Positions 27,532-35,862 are shown, counted from the first letter of the stretch. The stretch is 64,000 nucleotides of DNA from Paenibacillus senegalimassiliensis (GCF_001486585.1 NZ_LN909046.1:124001-188000); one strand, 5' to 3'. Notes: a model not told the origin generated them from the letters alone. Translations and numbers: made by a program.

Positions 27532-29166
27532 ATGGAACACTTAACAATGAAACGTAAAGTTTCAATCATGATCGCGGTTATGGCTGCCATGTTCTTTGCG
27601 GCGATTAACCAGACGATTGTGAGCACGGCTATGCCTCGAATCATTTCAATTCTGGACGGCATGGATTATTACACGTGGACGATTAATATTTATCTGCTAA
27701 CGTCAACGATTGCCACGGTATTGGTAGGGAAGCTGTCCGATATGTACGGGCGGAAGCCGTTCTTGCTTATTGGTATTTTGCTATTTATGGCAGGGGCTTT
27801 CATGACCGGGACGTCCTCTAATGTATTTCAATTTATCGCTTATCGCGGGCTTCAAGGGATCGGTGCCGGGATTATACAGTCAAGCGCCTTCACTTCCGTA
27901 GGCGACCTCTTCCCGCCGCGTGAGCGTGGTAAATGGATGGGTTACATGACAGCAATCTTCGGATTCTCCAGTGTGCTTGGTCCTACACTTGGCGGTTATC
28001 TGGTCGATCATCTGGACTGGCACTGGTTGTTCTGGATTTTCTTGCCGCTGGGTATCGTAGCTTTTGTCATGATCATGATGTTATTTCCGAAAGTGGAGCG
28101 CGGCAGCTCCCAGAGCATCGACTATTGGGGCTCTTTGCTTATGACCACCACCATTGTGCCACTATTGCTTGCCTTCTCATGGGCGGGAACAACGTATTCG
28201 TGGGGATCGGTGCAGATTCTGGGCTTATTGGCGGCTTCCGTGGTATCCGGACTTCTATTTATCTTTGCCGAATCCAAGGTGGAAAATCCGATTTTGCCGT
28301 TGCATTTGTTTAAAAACAGTGTAGTAACGATTTCCAATATTATCGGATTTATTATGAACTTCGGCATGATGGGGGCATTGGTCTACTTATCGTTCTTTGT
28401 GCAAGGTGTGCTCGGTATCTCCCCAACTTATGCTGGTTACGTGACGATGCCGATGTCGATTGTTATGGTTATTTCCAGTGCAGTGACAGGGCAATTGATT
28501 GCCAAGAAGGGCAAATACAAGCAATTTGCGCTGATCGGCGTGCCAATCATGGTAGCTGGTGTAGGGATTATGGTCTTTATGAACAATGTGCCTATGGCCG
28601 TCCTTAGCATGATTGTATTCGGCTTTGGACTTGGCGTCGGTATGCCGGTCTTCTCACTGGCTACGCAAAATGCAGTGCCTCACCAGGAGCTTGGCGTCGT
28701 AACAGCGTCCATTCAGTTATTCCGTAACCTGGGTGGTACGATCGGGATTGCCGTGATGGGGACGGTTATGTCCAATAATCTGGCGAAAAACTTGCAAGCC
28801 ACGATGCAATCATCTTTGGCGCCGGATTTGAGCACTTTAGACCCGCAGGTGTCCCAGCAGATGTTGGCTTTTGCCAACCCACAAACGTTAATGAACAAGC
28901 CGCTGATTGAACAAACTCAGGCGAGTTTGCCAGCGGATGCGCAAGTGCTGTTCGCCCAAATGATTCAAGGGATTCGCGATGCTCTGGGCACCACGTTATC
29001 CACGGTCTTCTTGACGGGGGCTTTGGTCTTGGTCGTTGCGTTCATCCTGGTCTTCTTCCTGAAGGAGTTGCCGCTGCGCTCTACGAATCAGGAGCCAACG
29101 CCGCTCGTCTCCAAGGAGCATAGTCAGGAAGGTAGCGTAGCAGAGCCTGTTACGCACCATATCTAA
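27532..29166 (+). CDS. MFS exporter, DHA2 family (14 membrane segments)
   Basis: 544 residues. Motif A (GKLSDMYGRKPFLL) after the second helix, motif C (GFSSVLGPTLGG) in helix 5, and about 14 hydrophobic segments place it in the drug:H+ antiporter-2 family (EmrB/QacA-like). It exports hydrophobic compounds using the proton gradient; the substrate is unknown. ATG 27532 is better spaced from CGGAG than ATG 27520. Controlled by the MarR protein encoded just upstream (inference). Confidence 0.9.
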   Translation: MEHLTMKRKVSIMIAVMAAMFFAAINQTIVSTAMPRIISILDGMDYYTWTINIYLLTSTIATVLVGKLSDMYGRKPFLLIGILLFMAGAFMTGTSSNVFQFIAYRGLQGIGAGIIQSSAFTSVGDLFPPRERGKWMGYMTAIFGFSSVLGPTLGGYLVDHLDWHWLFWIFLPLGIVAFVMIMMLFPKVERGSSQSIDYWGSLLMTTTIVPLLLAFSWAGTTYSWGSVQILGLLAASVVSGLLFIFAESKVENPILPLHLFKNSVVTISNIIGFIMNFGMMGALVYLSFFVQGVLGISPTYAGYVTMPMSIVMVISSAVTGQLIAKKGKYKQFALIGVPIMVAGVGIMVFMNNVPMAVLSMIVFGFGLGVGMPVFSLATQNAVPHQELGVVTASIQLFRNLGGTIGIAVMGTVMSNNLAKNLQATMQSSLAPDLSTLDPQVSQQMLAFANPQTLMNKPLIEQTQASLPADAQVLFAQMIQGIRDALGTTLSTVFLTGALVLVVAFILVFFLKELPLRSTNQEPTPLVSKEHSQEGSVAEPVTHHI

Positions 29167-29196
29167 ACACTGAAAAGGTTGATTTGACAGAATAGC

Positions 29197-29237
29197 CGGA
29201 GGTCCCGCTGAATGTGAAGCGGGGTCTCCGTTTTTTT
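29197..29237 (+). terminator. Terminator after the MFS gene
   Basis: CGGAGGTCCCGCT and AGCGGGGTCTCCG form a 13-bp stem with two wobble pairs, followed by seven T. Confidence 0.9.
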
Positions 29238-29242
29238 GTAGC

Positions 29243-29288
29243 TTGACTTTTAAATGTAATCATGAATAAAATAATTAACACGAGTTAA
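29243..29288 (+). promoter_or_regulatory. Promoter and operator of the TetR gene
   Basis: TTGACT at 29243-29248 and TAAAAT at 29267-29272 (18-bp spacer). TTAAC-ACGA-GTTAA at 29275-29288, a perfect inverted repeat, sits at the start site. The same pattern (TTTAC-N4-GTTAA) recurs before the epimerase gene. Confidence 0.65.
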
Positions 29289-29302
29289 GTTTATGAGATG
29301 GG

Positions 29303-29950
29303 ATGGTGAATATGGGACTATCCAATATTCCGCTTAGGGAATTAAAGAAAGCGCGTGCCAAGTTGGCTCTTTATCATAGCGCTCTCGAATTGATCGAGAA
29401 GAAGATGTTTCATGAGGTAATGCTGGAGGATATTTGCCGTAAGGCGGAGGTATCTCGCGTGACCTTCTTCAAGTTCTTCCCCAAAAAGGAGGATGTGTTG
29501 GTCTACTTCATGAGGGTATGGTTGACAGAGCGCATTATCGAGATTGATACATTGCAAAAACGGGGCTTCGACGCCATCCGTCATCTGCTTATTCAGGTGG
29601 CCAATCAAGCTGAGGATAAGCCGGGCTTGCTGCCCAGCCTGATTTCATTTCTGGCGGAAATGAATATGCATCCCGCCATGCCGGAATTAAGCGAAGCTGA
29701 GGTTCGGCTGCTATTCCCTGAGCATATTGAAGCCGGGCGGGCGACACCGGATATGCTCGATTTATTCACGCGTGCCATGGAGGAAGCCCATGATGCAGGC
29801 ACGTTGAATCCTTTGATTTCCATTGATACGGCGAGTAAGGTGCTGTTTACGATTTTCTATGGGACGTATCTGACGGCGCAACAATTTGGTTCAGAGGATA
29901 TTATTGGATTTTATGAAGAACACCTGCAACTTTTGGAAAAAAATACTTAG
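29303..29950 (+). CDS. TetR family transcription regulator
   Basis: 215 residues from ATG 29303 (212 from ATG 29312, which is better spaced from ATGAGATGGG). The HTH is at about 20-60: ALELIEKKMFHEVMLEDICRKAEVSRVTFFKFFPKKEDVLVYF. The C-terminal ligand domain is all helical and not diagnostic. Paired inverted repeats before this gene and before the epimerase at 30072 suggest it controls both. Confidence 0.88.
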   Translation: MVNMGLSNIPLRELKKARAKLALYHSALELIEKKMFHEVMLEDICRKAEVSRVTFFKFFPKKEDVLVYFMRVWLTERIIEIDTLQKRGFDAIRHLLIQVANQAEDKPGLLPSLISFLAEMNMHPAMPELSEAEVRLLFPEHIEAGRATPDMLDLFTRAMEEAHDAGTLNPLISIDTASKVLFTIFYGTYLTAQQFGSEDIIGFYEEHLQLLEKNT

Positions 29951-29982
29951 TCCTTGTCGAAAGGTGAACATGATTAAAAAAC

Positions 29983-30011
29983 TTTACTTAAGTTAATTAT
30001 GTTTGTATAAT
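29983..30011 (+). promoter_or_regulatory. Promoter of the epimerase gene with TetR-type operator
   Basis: TTTACT at 29983-29988 and TATAAT at 30006-30011 with a 17-bp spacer. TTTAC-TTAA-GTTAA at 29983-29996 overlaps the -35 box and matches the inverted repeat at 29275-29288. Confidence 0.65.
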
Positions 30012-30071
30012 TCATGTATAAGATTCTCTACAAGAGCTTTGTATACTTTTTCACAAAAAAGGAGACAGGGT

Positions 30072-31010
30072 ATGGCAAACAAGGAGGAACTACACGTTGT
30101 GATTGGCACCGGGCCGCTGGGTAGGGCGGTCATGGATGAGCTGCTGGCTCGCGGCAAGCAGGTACGTATGGTGAACCGGAGTGGAGCCGCAAAGGTTCCC
30201 GCCGGGGTGCAGGTGGTGAAGGGAGATGCGGTTGACCGTGAAAGCATTTTGGCAGCTTGTCAGGGGGCTACGGTCATTTATCATTGTGCCAAAGCTCCAT
30301 ATACCCGCTGGCCGGAATTGTTCCCACCGATTACGGAAGGTATCTTGGGAGCAGCCGAAGCGACGGGAGCGAAGCTGGTATACGGGGATAATCTGTATAT
30401 GTATGGACCCACCGATCAACCCCTGAAGGAGAATTTGCCGGAACGGACGACCGACGGCAAGGGAATCGTGCGTGCTGCCATGGCGAAGACATTGCTGGAT
30501 GCCCACCGCAGCGGTAAGGCTCGCGTAGCAATTGGCCGCGCTCCGGATTTCTATGGCCCTGGCGTGCTCGAATCCGCACTGGGTGCGCGGGTATTCCGGG
30601 CGGTATTGGCTGGAAAAGCGGCTGGGGTATTAGGAAATGTAGATGCACCACATACCTATATTTATATTCGTGATTATGCACGTGGCTTGGTTACTCTTGG
30701 GGAGCAAGAAGCTGCTTTGGGCCAAGTGTGGCATATCCCTAGCGCGGAAACGTTAACGACCCGCCAAATCGTGGAGTTGGTCTTCACCCATCTTGGTCAG
30801 AAGCCCAAAATCAGTGCTCTGCCTAAGCCATTGCTTCAAATGCTTGCTCTGTTCGGGGGAGAAATGCGGGAGGTCAAGGGAACGATCTATATGTTCGATA
30901 AGCCATTCGTAGTGGATCACGGCAAATACGCGGCTGCTTTCGGCACGGACACCACCCCGCATTCCGAAGCGATTCGCGAAACGCTGGAATGGTATAAGCA
31001 GCAAGTTTAA
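30072..31010 (+). CDS. NAD-dependent epimerase/dehydratase family protein (extended/atypical SDR)
   Basis: 312 residues; start preceded by AAAAAGGAG. The N-terminal Rossmann motif is VVIGTGPLGRAVMDELLARG (GxGxxG), then GDAVDRESILAACQGATVIYHCAKAPY and a YGDNLYMYGP region; C-terminal segment DYARGLVTLGEQ and WHIPSAETLTTRQIVELV. The classical YxxxK is not obvious, as in NmrA-like or atypical SDRs. The reaction is unknown. Single gene, bounded by a TetR-type promoter and a terminator. Confidence 0.82.
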   Translation: MANKEELHVVIGTGPLGRAVMDELLARGKQVRMVNRSGAAKVPAGVQVVKGDAVDRESILAACQGATVIYHCAKAPYTRWPELFPPITEGILGAAEATGAKLVYGDNLYMYGPTDQPLKENLPERTTDGKGIVRAAMAKTLLDAHRSGKARVAIGRAPDFYGPGVLESALGARVFRAVLAGKAAGVLGNVDAPHTYIYIRDYARGLVTLGEQEAALGQVWHIPSAETLTTRQIVELVFTHLGQKPKISALPKPLLQMLALFGGEMREVKGTIYMFDKPFVVDHGKYAAAFGTDTTPHSEAIRETLEWYKQQV

Positions 31011-31045
31011 CGCTAGAGGGCTGTTTGCTGCACAGTAGGTTAATA

Positions 31046-31087
31046 AAAGCATCGCCACCTTATTTAAGGGGCGGTGCTTTTTCTTTT
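31046..31087 (+). terminator. Terminator after the epimerase gene
   Basis: AAAGCATCGCC and GGCGGTGCTTT form an 11-bp stem (one wobble) followed by TTCTTTTT. Confidence 0.9.
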
Positions 31088-31098
31088 TCCCGTACAGG

Positions 31099-31126
31099 CA
31101 CGACTGGGCCTCTGCCCACATAAAAT
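31099..31126 (+). promoter_or_regulatory. Possible sporulation-type promoter of sigK
   Basis: CATAAAAT at 31119-31126 resembles the -10 elements of mother-cell sigma factors (CATA start), with CACG about 16 bases upstream resembling the short sigma-K -35. Known sigK genes use sigma-E and sigma-K promoters; this specific assignment is tentative. Confidence 0.3.
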
Positions 31127-31171
31127 GAACAGACCGCAGACAAATGCACATTTCTTCAGGAGGTGTCATCC

Positions 31172-31870
31172 TTGCCCGGACTGATCAGTACGATTGCTTT
31201 ATTTATCAAACAGCTTACCTTGCTCGTCTCTTATGTCAAAAACAACGCTTTTCCCCAACCCCTCACAGAAGCTGAAGAAGCGCTTCATTTGCAGCGCATG
31301 GCCGAAGGCGACCCGGTTAGTCGCAACCTGTTGATCGAACATAATTTGAGATTAGTGGCCCATATTGTCAAGAAATTCGACAACACCGGCGAGGATCTGG
31401 AGGACTTGATCTCAATCGGTACGATTGGCCTGATTAAGGCGATCGAGAGTTTCCGGCCGAACAAAGGTACGAAGCTAGCTACGTTTGCGGCGCGGTGCAT
31501 CGAGAATGAAATCCTTATGCATTTAAGATCGTTGAAGAAGACCCGCAAGGACGTGTCCTTGCACGATCCCATCGGAACGGATAAAGAAGGTAATGAAATT
31601 ACATTAATTGACATATTGGGCACGGAGGCCGATGAGGTCGTAGATCGGGTTCAGCTCAAGATGGAGAAGAGCAAAATTTATCGCAATCTGGACATTTTGG
31701 ACGCGCGGGAGCAGGAAGTCATCAAAGGGCGTTTCGGGCTGGAGCATGGGGGAGAAGAACGGACCCAGCGCGAAATTGCCAAGGAGCTAGGCATCAGTCG
31801 CAGCTATGTGTCGCGTATAGAGAAAAGGGCGCTCATGAAGCTGTATCATGAGTTTTATAAGAAGAAATAG
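31172..31870 (+). CDS. sigK: Mother-cell RNA polymerase sigma factor sigma-K (pro-sigma-K)
   Basis: 232 residues from TTG 31172, with AGGAGGT 7 bases upstream (an in-frame GTG at 31163 lies within that site). The N-terminal hydrophobic pro-sequence ([20 protein letters not shown]) precedes [11 protein letters not shown], where the Bacillus pro-protein is cut. Region 2: [57 protein letters not shown]. Region 4: [27 protein letters not shown]. It directs late mother-cell gene expression in sporulation. The gene is continuous, with no skin-type element inside. Confidence 0.97.
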   Translation: MPGLISTIALFIKQLTLLVSYVKNNAFPQPLTEAEEALHLQRMAEGDPVSRNLLIEHNLRLVAHIVKKFDNTGEDLEDLISIGTIGLIKAIESFRPNKGTKLATFAARCIENEILMHLRSLKKTRKDVSLHDPIGTDKEGNEITLIDILGTEADEVVDRVQLKMEKSKIYRNLDILDAREQEVIKGRFGLEHGGEERTQREIAKELGISRSYVSRIEKRALMKLYHEFYKKK

Positions 31871-31876
31871 TAATGC

Positions 31877-31937
31877 AAAACACCTTCAAGGATGCTGCCT
31901 ATCTTGCGATAGGGGCTAACTCTTGAAGGTGTTTTTT
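31877..31937 (+). terminator. Terminator of sigK
   Basis: AAAACACCTTCAAG at 31877-31890 pairs with CTTGAAGGTGTTTT at 31922-31935. A fragment of this same region (about 35 bases) recurs at 37039-37073. Confidence 0.9.
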
Positions 31938-31962
31938 GTTTTGCTGTTTTACAGGTAAAATC

Positions 31963-31971
31963 TGCTATAAT
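31963..31971 (+). promoter_or_regulatory. Extended -10 promoter of the toxin gene
   Basis: TGCTATAAT is an extended -10 box, 68 bases before the toxin's start codon. No good -35 hexamer is visible. Confidence 0.6.
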
Positions 31972-32038
31972 ATAGCATGTACATGAAACTGGCTTAAAAG
32001 GGACGGTCGGCTAATCTCCCGGAAGGGAGGTGATGCCT

Positions 32039-32152
32039 GTGGCGATTAAGGATGCTTTGACGATCATGATCAGCTTTGGGGCGCTTATTATTGCGCTGCT
32101 GACGCTGGTGGTGGCCATCGTCGTAGCGATTAATCAAAACACAAAGAAATAG
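32039..32152 (+). CDS. Putative holin-like type I toxin (TxpA/Hol-Tox type)
   Basis: 37 residues from GTG 32039 (AGGGAGGTG 7 bases upstream; ATG 32033 is too close to that site). A short polar start (AIKDALTIMISFG) leads into one hydrophobic helix (ALIIALLTLVVAIVVAI) and a lysine tail (NQNTKK), the layout of the Hol-Tox family and of TxpA-like membrane toxins. Below usual gene-calling length. Toxicity is inferred from family and from the antisense RNA signals downstream. It lies between sigK and a rearranged copy of itself. Confidence 0.8.
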   Translation: MAIKDALTIMISFGALIIALLTLVVAIVVAINQNTKK

Positions 32153-32270
32153 ACCGCCCTGGGTAAAGGATGCGGTCTATTTCAAGTCGCGTAACTAACC
32201 CTACAGCCGACCGCTCTTTAAAAGCGGTAAGTGTACAGGGGAGTCGTGTGTCGAGCACGGCTCCTTATCT
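32140..32270 (-). ncRNA. Antisense antitoxin RNA (RatA-like) for the holin-like toxin
   Basis: A minus-strand promoter is clear: TTGAGG at 32305-32300 and TATGAT at 32282-32277 with a 17-bp spacer, start near 32270. The transcript would contain a GC-rich hairpin (ACCGCTTTTAAAGAGCGGT region, about 32208-32230) and end in the shared terminator at the toxin's 3' end, overlapping the last codons and 3' UTR of the toxin mRNA. This convergent arrangement is that of txpA/RatA. Ends are approximate. Confidence 0.7.
32146..32186. terminator. Bidirectional terminator at the toxin's 3' end
   Basis: GAAATAGACCGC at 32146-32157 pairs perfectly with GCGGTCTATTTC at 32172-32183. It begins inside the last toxin codons and serves the toxin and, from the other side, the antisense RNA. 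Confidence 0.8.
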
Positions 32271-32276
32271 ATTGTT

Positions 32277-32305
32277 ATCATAGCACAGGCAAGGTTATAC
32301 CTCAA
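32277..32305 (-). promoter_or_regulatory. Promoter of the antitoxin RNA
   Basis: TTGAGG-N17-TATGAT on the minus strand. The whole block from about 32265 to 32314 recurs at about 36979-37030. Confidence 0.75.
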
Positions 32306-32329
32306 TGCGGAGCAAGGATATTTTGAATG

Positions 32330-32470
32330 AGGGAGAAGAACGGACTCAGCGCGAAAATCGCCAAGGAGCTTGGCATCAGCCGGCCGCTCATTATTGCGCT
32401 GCTGACGTTGGTGGTGGCCATCGTCGTAGCGATTAATCAAAACACAAAGAAATAGACCGCCCTGGGTAAA
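32330..32470 (+). pseudogene. Chimeric remnant: sigK 3' fragment joined to toxin 3' fragment
   Basis: 32330-32382 copies sigK 31749-31800 with several substitutions and an indel; 32386-32470 copies the toxin from 32083 to its terminator loop at 32167 with about two differences. The sigK terminator and the toxin's start are missing between them. The copy ends within the loop of the terminator hairpin. It cannot encode either protein intact. Confidence 0.85.
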
Positions 32471-32478
32471 ATGATATG

Positions 32479-32527
32479 CTACCCCCATAGAGAACAATGA
32501 AAAATAATATGTTTTCTATGGGGGTAT
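32479..32527. repeat. Long hairpin next to the duplicated block
   Basis: TACCCCCATAGAGAACA and TGTTTTCTATGGGGGTA pair over 17 positions with one mismatch around a 15-base loop. It lacks a clear T tract on either strand. It may be a mobile-element end or a weak terminator for the minus-strand operon. Confidence 0.5.
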
Positions 32528-32620
32528 TGGTATGCCCAAGTTAAAGAAATTGATATCGGCAGCCAGTAGTACAGATTTTATAATTCGTTTTAGTAGAGGT
32601 TTTGAGCGGAGAGAGCATGA

Positions 32621-33640
32621 TCAATTCTGGAGCGGCAGACTCATCTCAAACCTGATCAGGCCAGCATTTACGTCAGCCGTTATCGTTCCTTGCATGGACT
32701 TAATGATCGTCCTGGCGATATGCAGGCCTAATCCCAAATGTCCCTGAGCCTCTAAAGTCTCTTCGGTATAGAATCGCTCGAAGATCACTTCAGTCTTGCC
32801 CGGGTCAAGCCTCACGCCATCGTTCTCGATGCATAGCACATAGCGATGCGCGTTAATCTCGGCCGAAACAGCTAATAGCTCGCGGGTATAGCGATAAGCG
32901 TTGCTCAGCATGTTCTGGACTGCTCGTTCAAGCTGGTAAACATTGATACACATAGCGGCAGGATTGTTGACATCAATTCTGTTCCTTAACTCAAATGCAA
33001 TACCGCGAATGAGACATTCACTTCGAACGCTTTTGAACAGATCGACAGACCACTCATAACAGCCTACCTCCTGCAAGGTTAAATGCAAGCTGTCGGGAGT
33101 TGTATAGCTCAGGCTAAGTTGATTAGATAGCTCGGTTAGCACAGACAGCTTATTTTCAACGATTTCAAAGTAATGCTTCTCTTCCTCCGGTGTTGCTGCC
33201 ATCTTATCCTGCAGAGCCTCAATATACGCTGAAATGGAAGCGATGGGAGTCTTAAGATCATGAGAGATGCCATTAATGAAATTTTTACGTTCAATCTCGA
33301 ATTGCTGCTGTTGTTGCTGCTGTACGTACAGATTAGTTCTCATGCGGTCAAAGGAGGCGATAAAGTGTCCAATCTCGTCCTCCTTCTCATATACAATGGG
33401 TTGAGATAAATCGCCTGTGGAGATGGTATTCGCTTGTTCTACTAACATGCTTAAGGGGGAGATCAAGCGCTTTTTAATAAAAAGGGTAATTAATACAGTC
33501 AGAAACAGGGTGGGAAGGGTTAACAGGAAAAAGACAAACCAGACAAATTGCACCTGTCCCAAAAAGGTAGCCATAACCAGTGGGAAGATACACATCAGGC
33601 AGCATATGATGACTAAACGGCGAATGATGCTGTCCTTCAT
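32621..33640 (-). CDS. Sensor histidine kinase of the ABC-linked two-component system
   Basis: 339 residues. Two membrane segments near 8-30 and 32-55 with almost no extracellular loop, HAMP-like linker (60-105), H box ISHDLKTPIAS (His127), N box NMLSNAYRYTREL, and G boxes (ENDGVRLD, HLGLGLHIART). A run of seven Gln lies at 107-113 just before the H box. The tiny sensor loop fits intramembrane-sensing kinases that respond via a partner ABC transporter. Its ATG overlaps the response regulator stop (ATGA). Last gene of the minus-strand operon. Confidence 0.9.
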   Translation of the reverse strand: MKDSIIRRLVIICCLMCIFPLVMATFLGQVQFVWFVFFLLTLPTLFLTVLITLFIKKRLISPLSMLVEQANTISTGDLSQPIVYEKEDEIGHFIASFDRMRTNLYVQQQQQQQFEIERKNFINGISHDLKTPIASISAYIEALQDKMAATPEEEKHYFEIVENKLSVLTELSNQLSLSYTTPDSLHLTLQEVGCYEWSVDLFKSVRSECLIRGIAFELRNRIDVNNPAAMCINVYQLERAVQNMLSNAYRYTRELLAVSAEINAHRYVLCIENDGVRLDPGKTEVIFERFYTEETLEAQGHLGLGLHIARTIIKSMQGTITADVNAGLIRFEMSLPLQN

Positions 33641-34326
33641 ATAAATTCTCCATCAAATCGGTAGCCAATGCCCCGAAGGGTAGTTATATGATGGGCTTGT
33701 CCCAACTTCTCCCTGATCTTCTGAATATGGATGGCAACCGTGTTGATATCCCCATATTCATGTAATCCCCACACTTGGTCATAGATTTGCTCTTTGCTAA
33801 GCGCCTGCTTCGGGTGTCGTAACATAAATGCCAGTAGATCAAATTCTTTCGCTGTCAGATTGACAGCTTTCTCCCCAAGAGTCACTATTCGGGAGGAAAA
33901 GTCAACCAATACTTGGTCAAATTTGACTTTATGATCCCCCTCTGAAGTGAGTGGAGTTGGACTTAATCGCCGGAAAAGGGCATCTATACGAGCTACGAGC
34001 TCTTTAATGGAGAAGGGCTTGGTCATATAATCATCTGCACCAAGCTTTAGCCCTAGGATGACATCCAATTCAGTCTCCTTCGCGCTAATGATAATAACAG
34101 GAATGGCGGTCTTCAATCGGAGCTGACGCAAAATTTCTAGGCCATCCTTGCCAGGCAGCATTAAGTCCAACAGCACCATATGGGGCTGAAATCTGTCCAA
34201 TATTGCCAAGGCATCATTGCCACTAGCACATATCTCCGTATCGTATTGTTCCTTCGTCAGATAAGTTTGAATGATTGTCGCCAGGTCATATTCATCCTCA
34301 ATAATAAGTATATTTTTTCTGCTCAT
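33637..34326 (-). CDS. OmpR-family response regulator
   Basis: 229 residues from ATG 34326, with AGGAGG 6-7 bases upstream; a frame extension to 34344 precedes that site. Receiver domain with acidic pair (IEDEYDL), phosphoacceptor Asp54 (VLLDLMLPGKDG) and Lys of VIIISAKETE; winged-helix C-terminus (NLTAKEFDLLAFMLRHP, YGDINTVAIHIQKIREKLG, TLRGIGYRFDG). Paired with the overlapping kinase. It probably binds the direct repeats upstream of the ABC genes at 36650-36682 (inference). Confidence 0.93.
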   Translation of the reverse strand: MSRKNILIIEDEYDLATIIQTYLTKEQYDTEICASGNDALAILDRFQPHMVLLDLMLPGKDGLEILRQLRLKTAIPVIIISAKETELDVILGLKLGADDYMTKPFSIKELVARIDALFRRLSPTPLTSEGDHKVKFDQVLVDFSSRIVTLGEKAVNLTAKEFDLLAFMLRHPKQALSKEQIYDQVWGLHEYGDINTVAIHIQKIREKLGQAHHITTLRGIGYRFDGEFI

Positions 34327-34344
34327 AACAGCCTCCTGTTCCAA

Positions 34345-35061
34345 TCATATAAATAAATCCTTGCTTCTGAAAATGCTTATGCTGCTCCATATGAACAGGA
34401 TGCCCGATAAAAGAAGGGCGCCGATGATCGTCATGCCGGTGGTCAGGCTTGAATGCAGGGTTGAGCTTAATGTAATCATTTGCATGGTGGGGATATATAT
34501 TGCAAGCTGCTTCAATGATTCTAAGACAAGCATGATAAAGATGGTGCCCATGGAGAAGCCAATGGTGGCTGCTTCATTCTCTGTAAGTATCATGCACAGG
34601 GTAATGAGGCCGACCAGAAAAATAACGGTGATGAATGCACCGATAGCTGCCGAGGCGAATAATTCTCCCAACAGACCCCACTCAATTTGAGGCGAGAACA
34701 TGTATACCACAATAAAAGAGCTTGTCATATGAGCAAATAAGAGTAACAGGCAAATGACCACAGAGGTAACAGACTTGGAGATCAAATAAGCCGTACGGGT
34801 GCTCGATGACGGAATCGTGGTCTTCATGGTCTTATAATGATAATCACTGGAGATCACATCCCCTATCATAAAACAGCAAAGCAGCCAGTATAGGGGCCGA
34901 AGCTGTGAAAGTCCAAGCTCCATGACCACCATGCCAGGTAAGCCCTTCTGCACCAAATATACCGCATAGCCCAGACTAAATAGAAGTACGCCCCCTAAAA
35001 TCATCCAATATCTTTTTTGAACGATCCATTTTTGGAAATCATGGCGTAATTGCTTTTTCAT
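34345..35061 (-). CDS. ABC-2 type transporter permease (second)
   Basis: 238 residues, six hydrophobic segments, with ISSDYHYKTMKTTIPSSSTRTAYLISKSV, the charged loop typical of lantibiotic-immunity and bacitracin-exporter permeases (LanE/LanG, BcrB-like). It partners with the next permease and the ATPase. No substrate-binding protein is present, so the system is an exporter. Confidence 0.85.
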   Translation of the reverse strand: MKKQLRHDFQKWIVQKRYWMILGGVLLFSLGYAVYLVQKGLPGMVVMELGLSQLRPLYWLLCCFMIGDVISSDYHYKTMKTTIPSSSTRTAYLISKSVTSVVICLLLLFAHMTSSFIVVYMFSPQIEWGLLGELFASAAIGAFITVIFLVGLITLCMILTENEAATIGFSMGTIFIMLVLESLKQLAIYIPTMQMITLSSTLHSSLTTGMTIIGALLLSGILFIWSSISIFRSKDLFI

Positions 35062-35079
35062 GAATTTATCCTCCCGATA

Positions 35080-35862
35080 TCAGACATACAGGTCTTTCTT
35101 TCTTAGAAGTTGGTAACCCAGCAGAACACAAATTGCGCAATACGCCAGCAGAATAAAAAAGCTCAGCAGGTTGTAGTCAAACGGCTGTTCAAATATATTG
35201 ATATGAAAAAACAGCATCTGATGAAAAATCGTATATTGCTTGATGGAGGGGAGTAATTCAAAGTATTGTCCCATCATAAGAGCGATTCCAATCATGGTGG
35301 TGTTGATGAGAAACTGGCTTGAAAGCATGGACACCACCATCGCGATCATCCCGAAGGCAAAATAGGAGAACGCGAAGGCAAGTCCGCTTAATAGCGTAAG
35401 GCCTACTCCCGGAAGGCCAGATGTTGTTACAGAGAAGAAGCTAAGGGTGTCTCCCCACCCAAAGAACAGCATACCTACCCCATAGCCTAAAGCAATCATC
35501 ATCAGAGTTACAAATACGGAAAACAAAAGGATAGACACGACCTTGCTTATAAAGTATTCAAGTCGGGAGGTAGCGCGAGTCAGGATCAGCTTCAGGGTTC
35601 CTTGTGCTCGCTCCTGGGAAATAATCTGCCCGACATAGATAGCTACAAAGATTCCGGTGAACAGGAAGCTGGCCTGCAAATGCTGAATAGGAAATGACTG
35701 CGCATTGCCTGCTGTGAGTACAGTTCCGTCACTTCCCATGATGTTGAAGAAGATGGCAGAGATGATAAAGTTAATCAAATAGATTCCCGTGTAAATAGCG
35801 GTGCTTTGGGAGAACAGCATCTTTTTTATTTCAAATTGAACCAGAACACCGATCCTTCTCAT
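35080..35862 (-). CDS. ABC-2 type transporter permease (first)
   Basis: 260 residues, six hydrophobic segments, with the ISQERAQGTLKLILTRATSRLEYFISKVV loop shared by ABC-2 exporters. Its ATG overlaps the ATPase stop by four bases, so translation is coupled. With the following permease it gives the two-subunit membrane part expected of LanFEG-like immunity systems. Confidence 0.87.
   Translation of the reverse strand: MRRIGVLVQFEIKKMLFSQSTAIYTGIYLINFIISAIFFNIMGSDGTVLTAGNAQSFPIQHLQASFLFTGIFVAIYVGQIISQERAQGTLKLILTRATSRLEYFISKVVSILLFSVFVTLMMIALGYGVGMLFFGWGDTLSFFSVTTSGLPGVGLTLLSGLAFAFSYFAFGMIAMVVSMLSSQFLINTTMIGIALMMGQYFELLPSIKQYTIFHQMLFFHINIFEQPFDYNLLSFFILLAYCAICVLLGYQLLRKKDLYV

Noticed and set aside
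31172..31870. Possible interruption of sigK by a skin-like element
   Set aside because: The reading frame is continuous through regions 2 and 4 with no gap or recombinase gene; only 3' fragments are duplicated downstream.
32532..32747. 71-codon plus-strand frame beside the hairpin
   Set aside because: Its second half is antisense to the histidine kinase, and no homology or ribosome site is recognisable; kept only as part of a finding.
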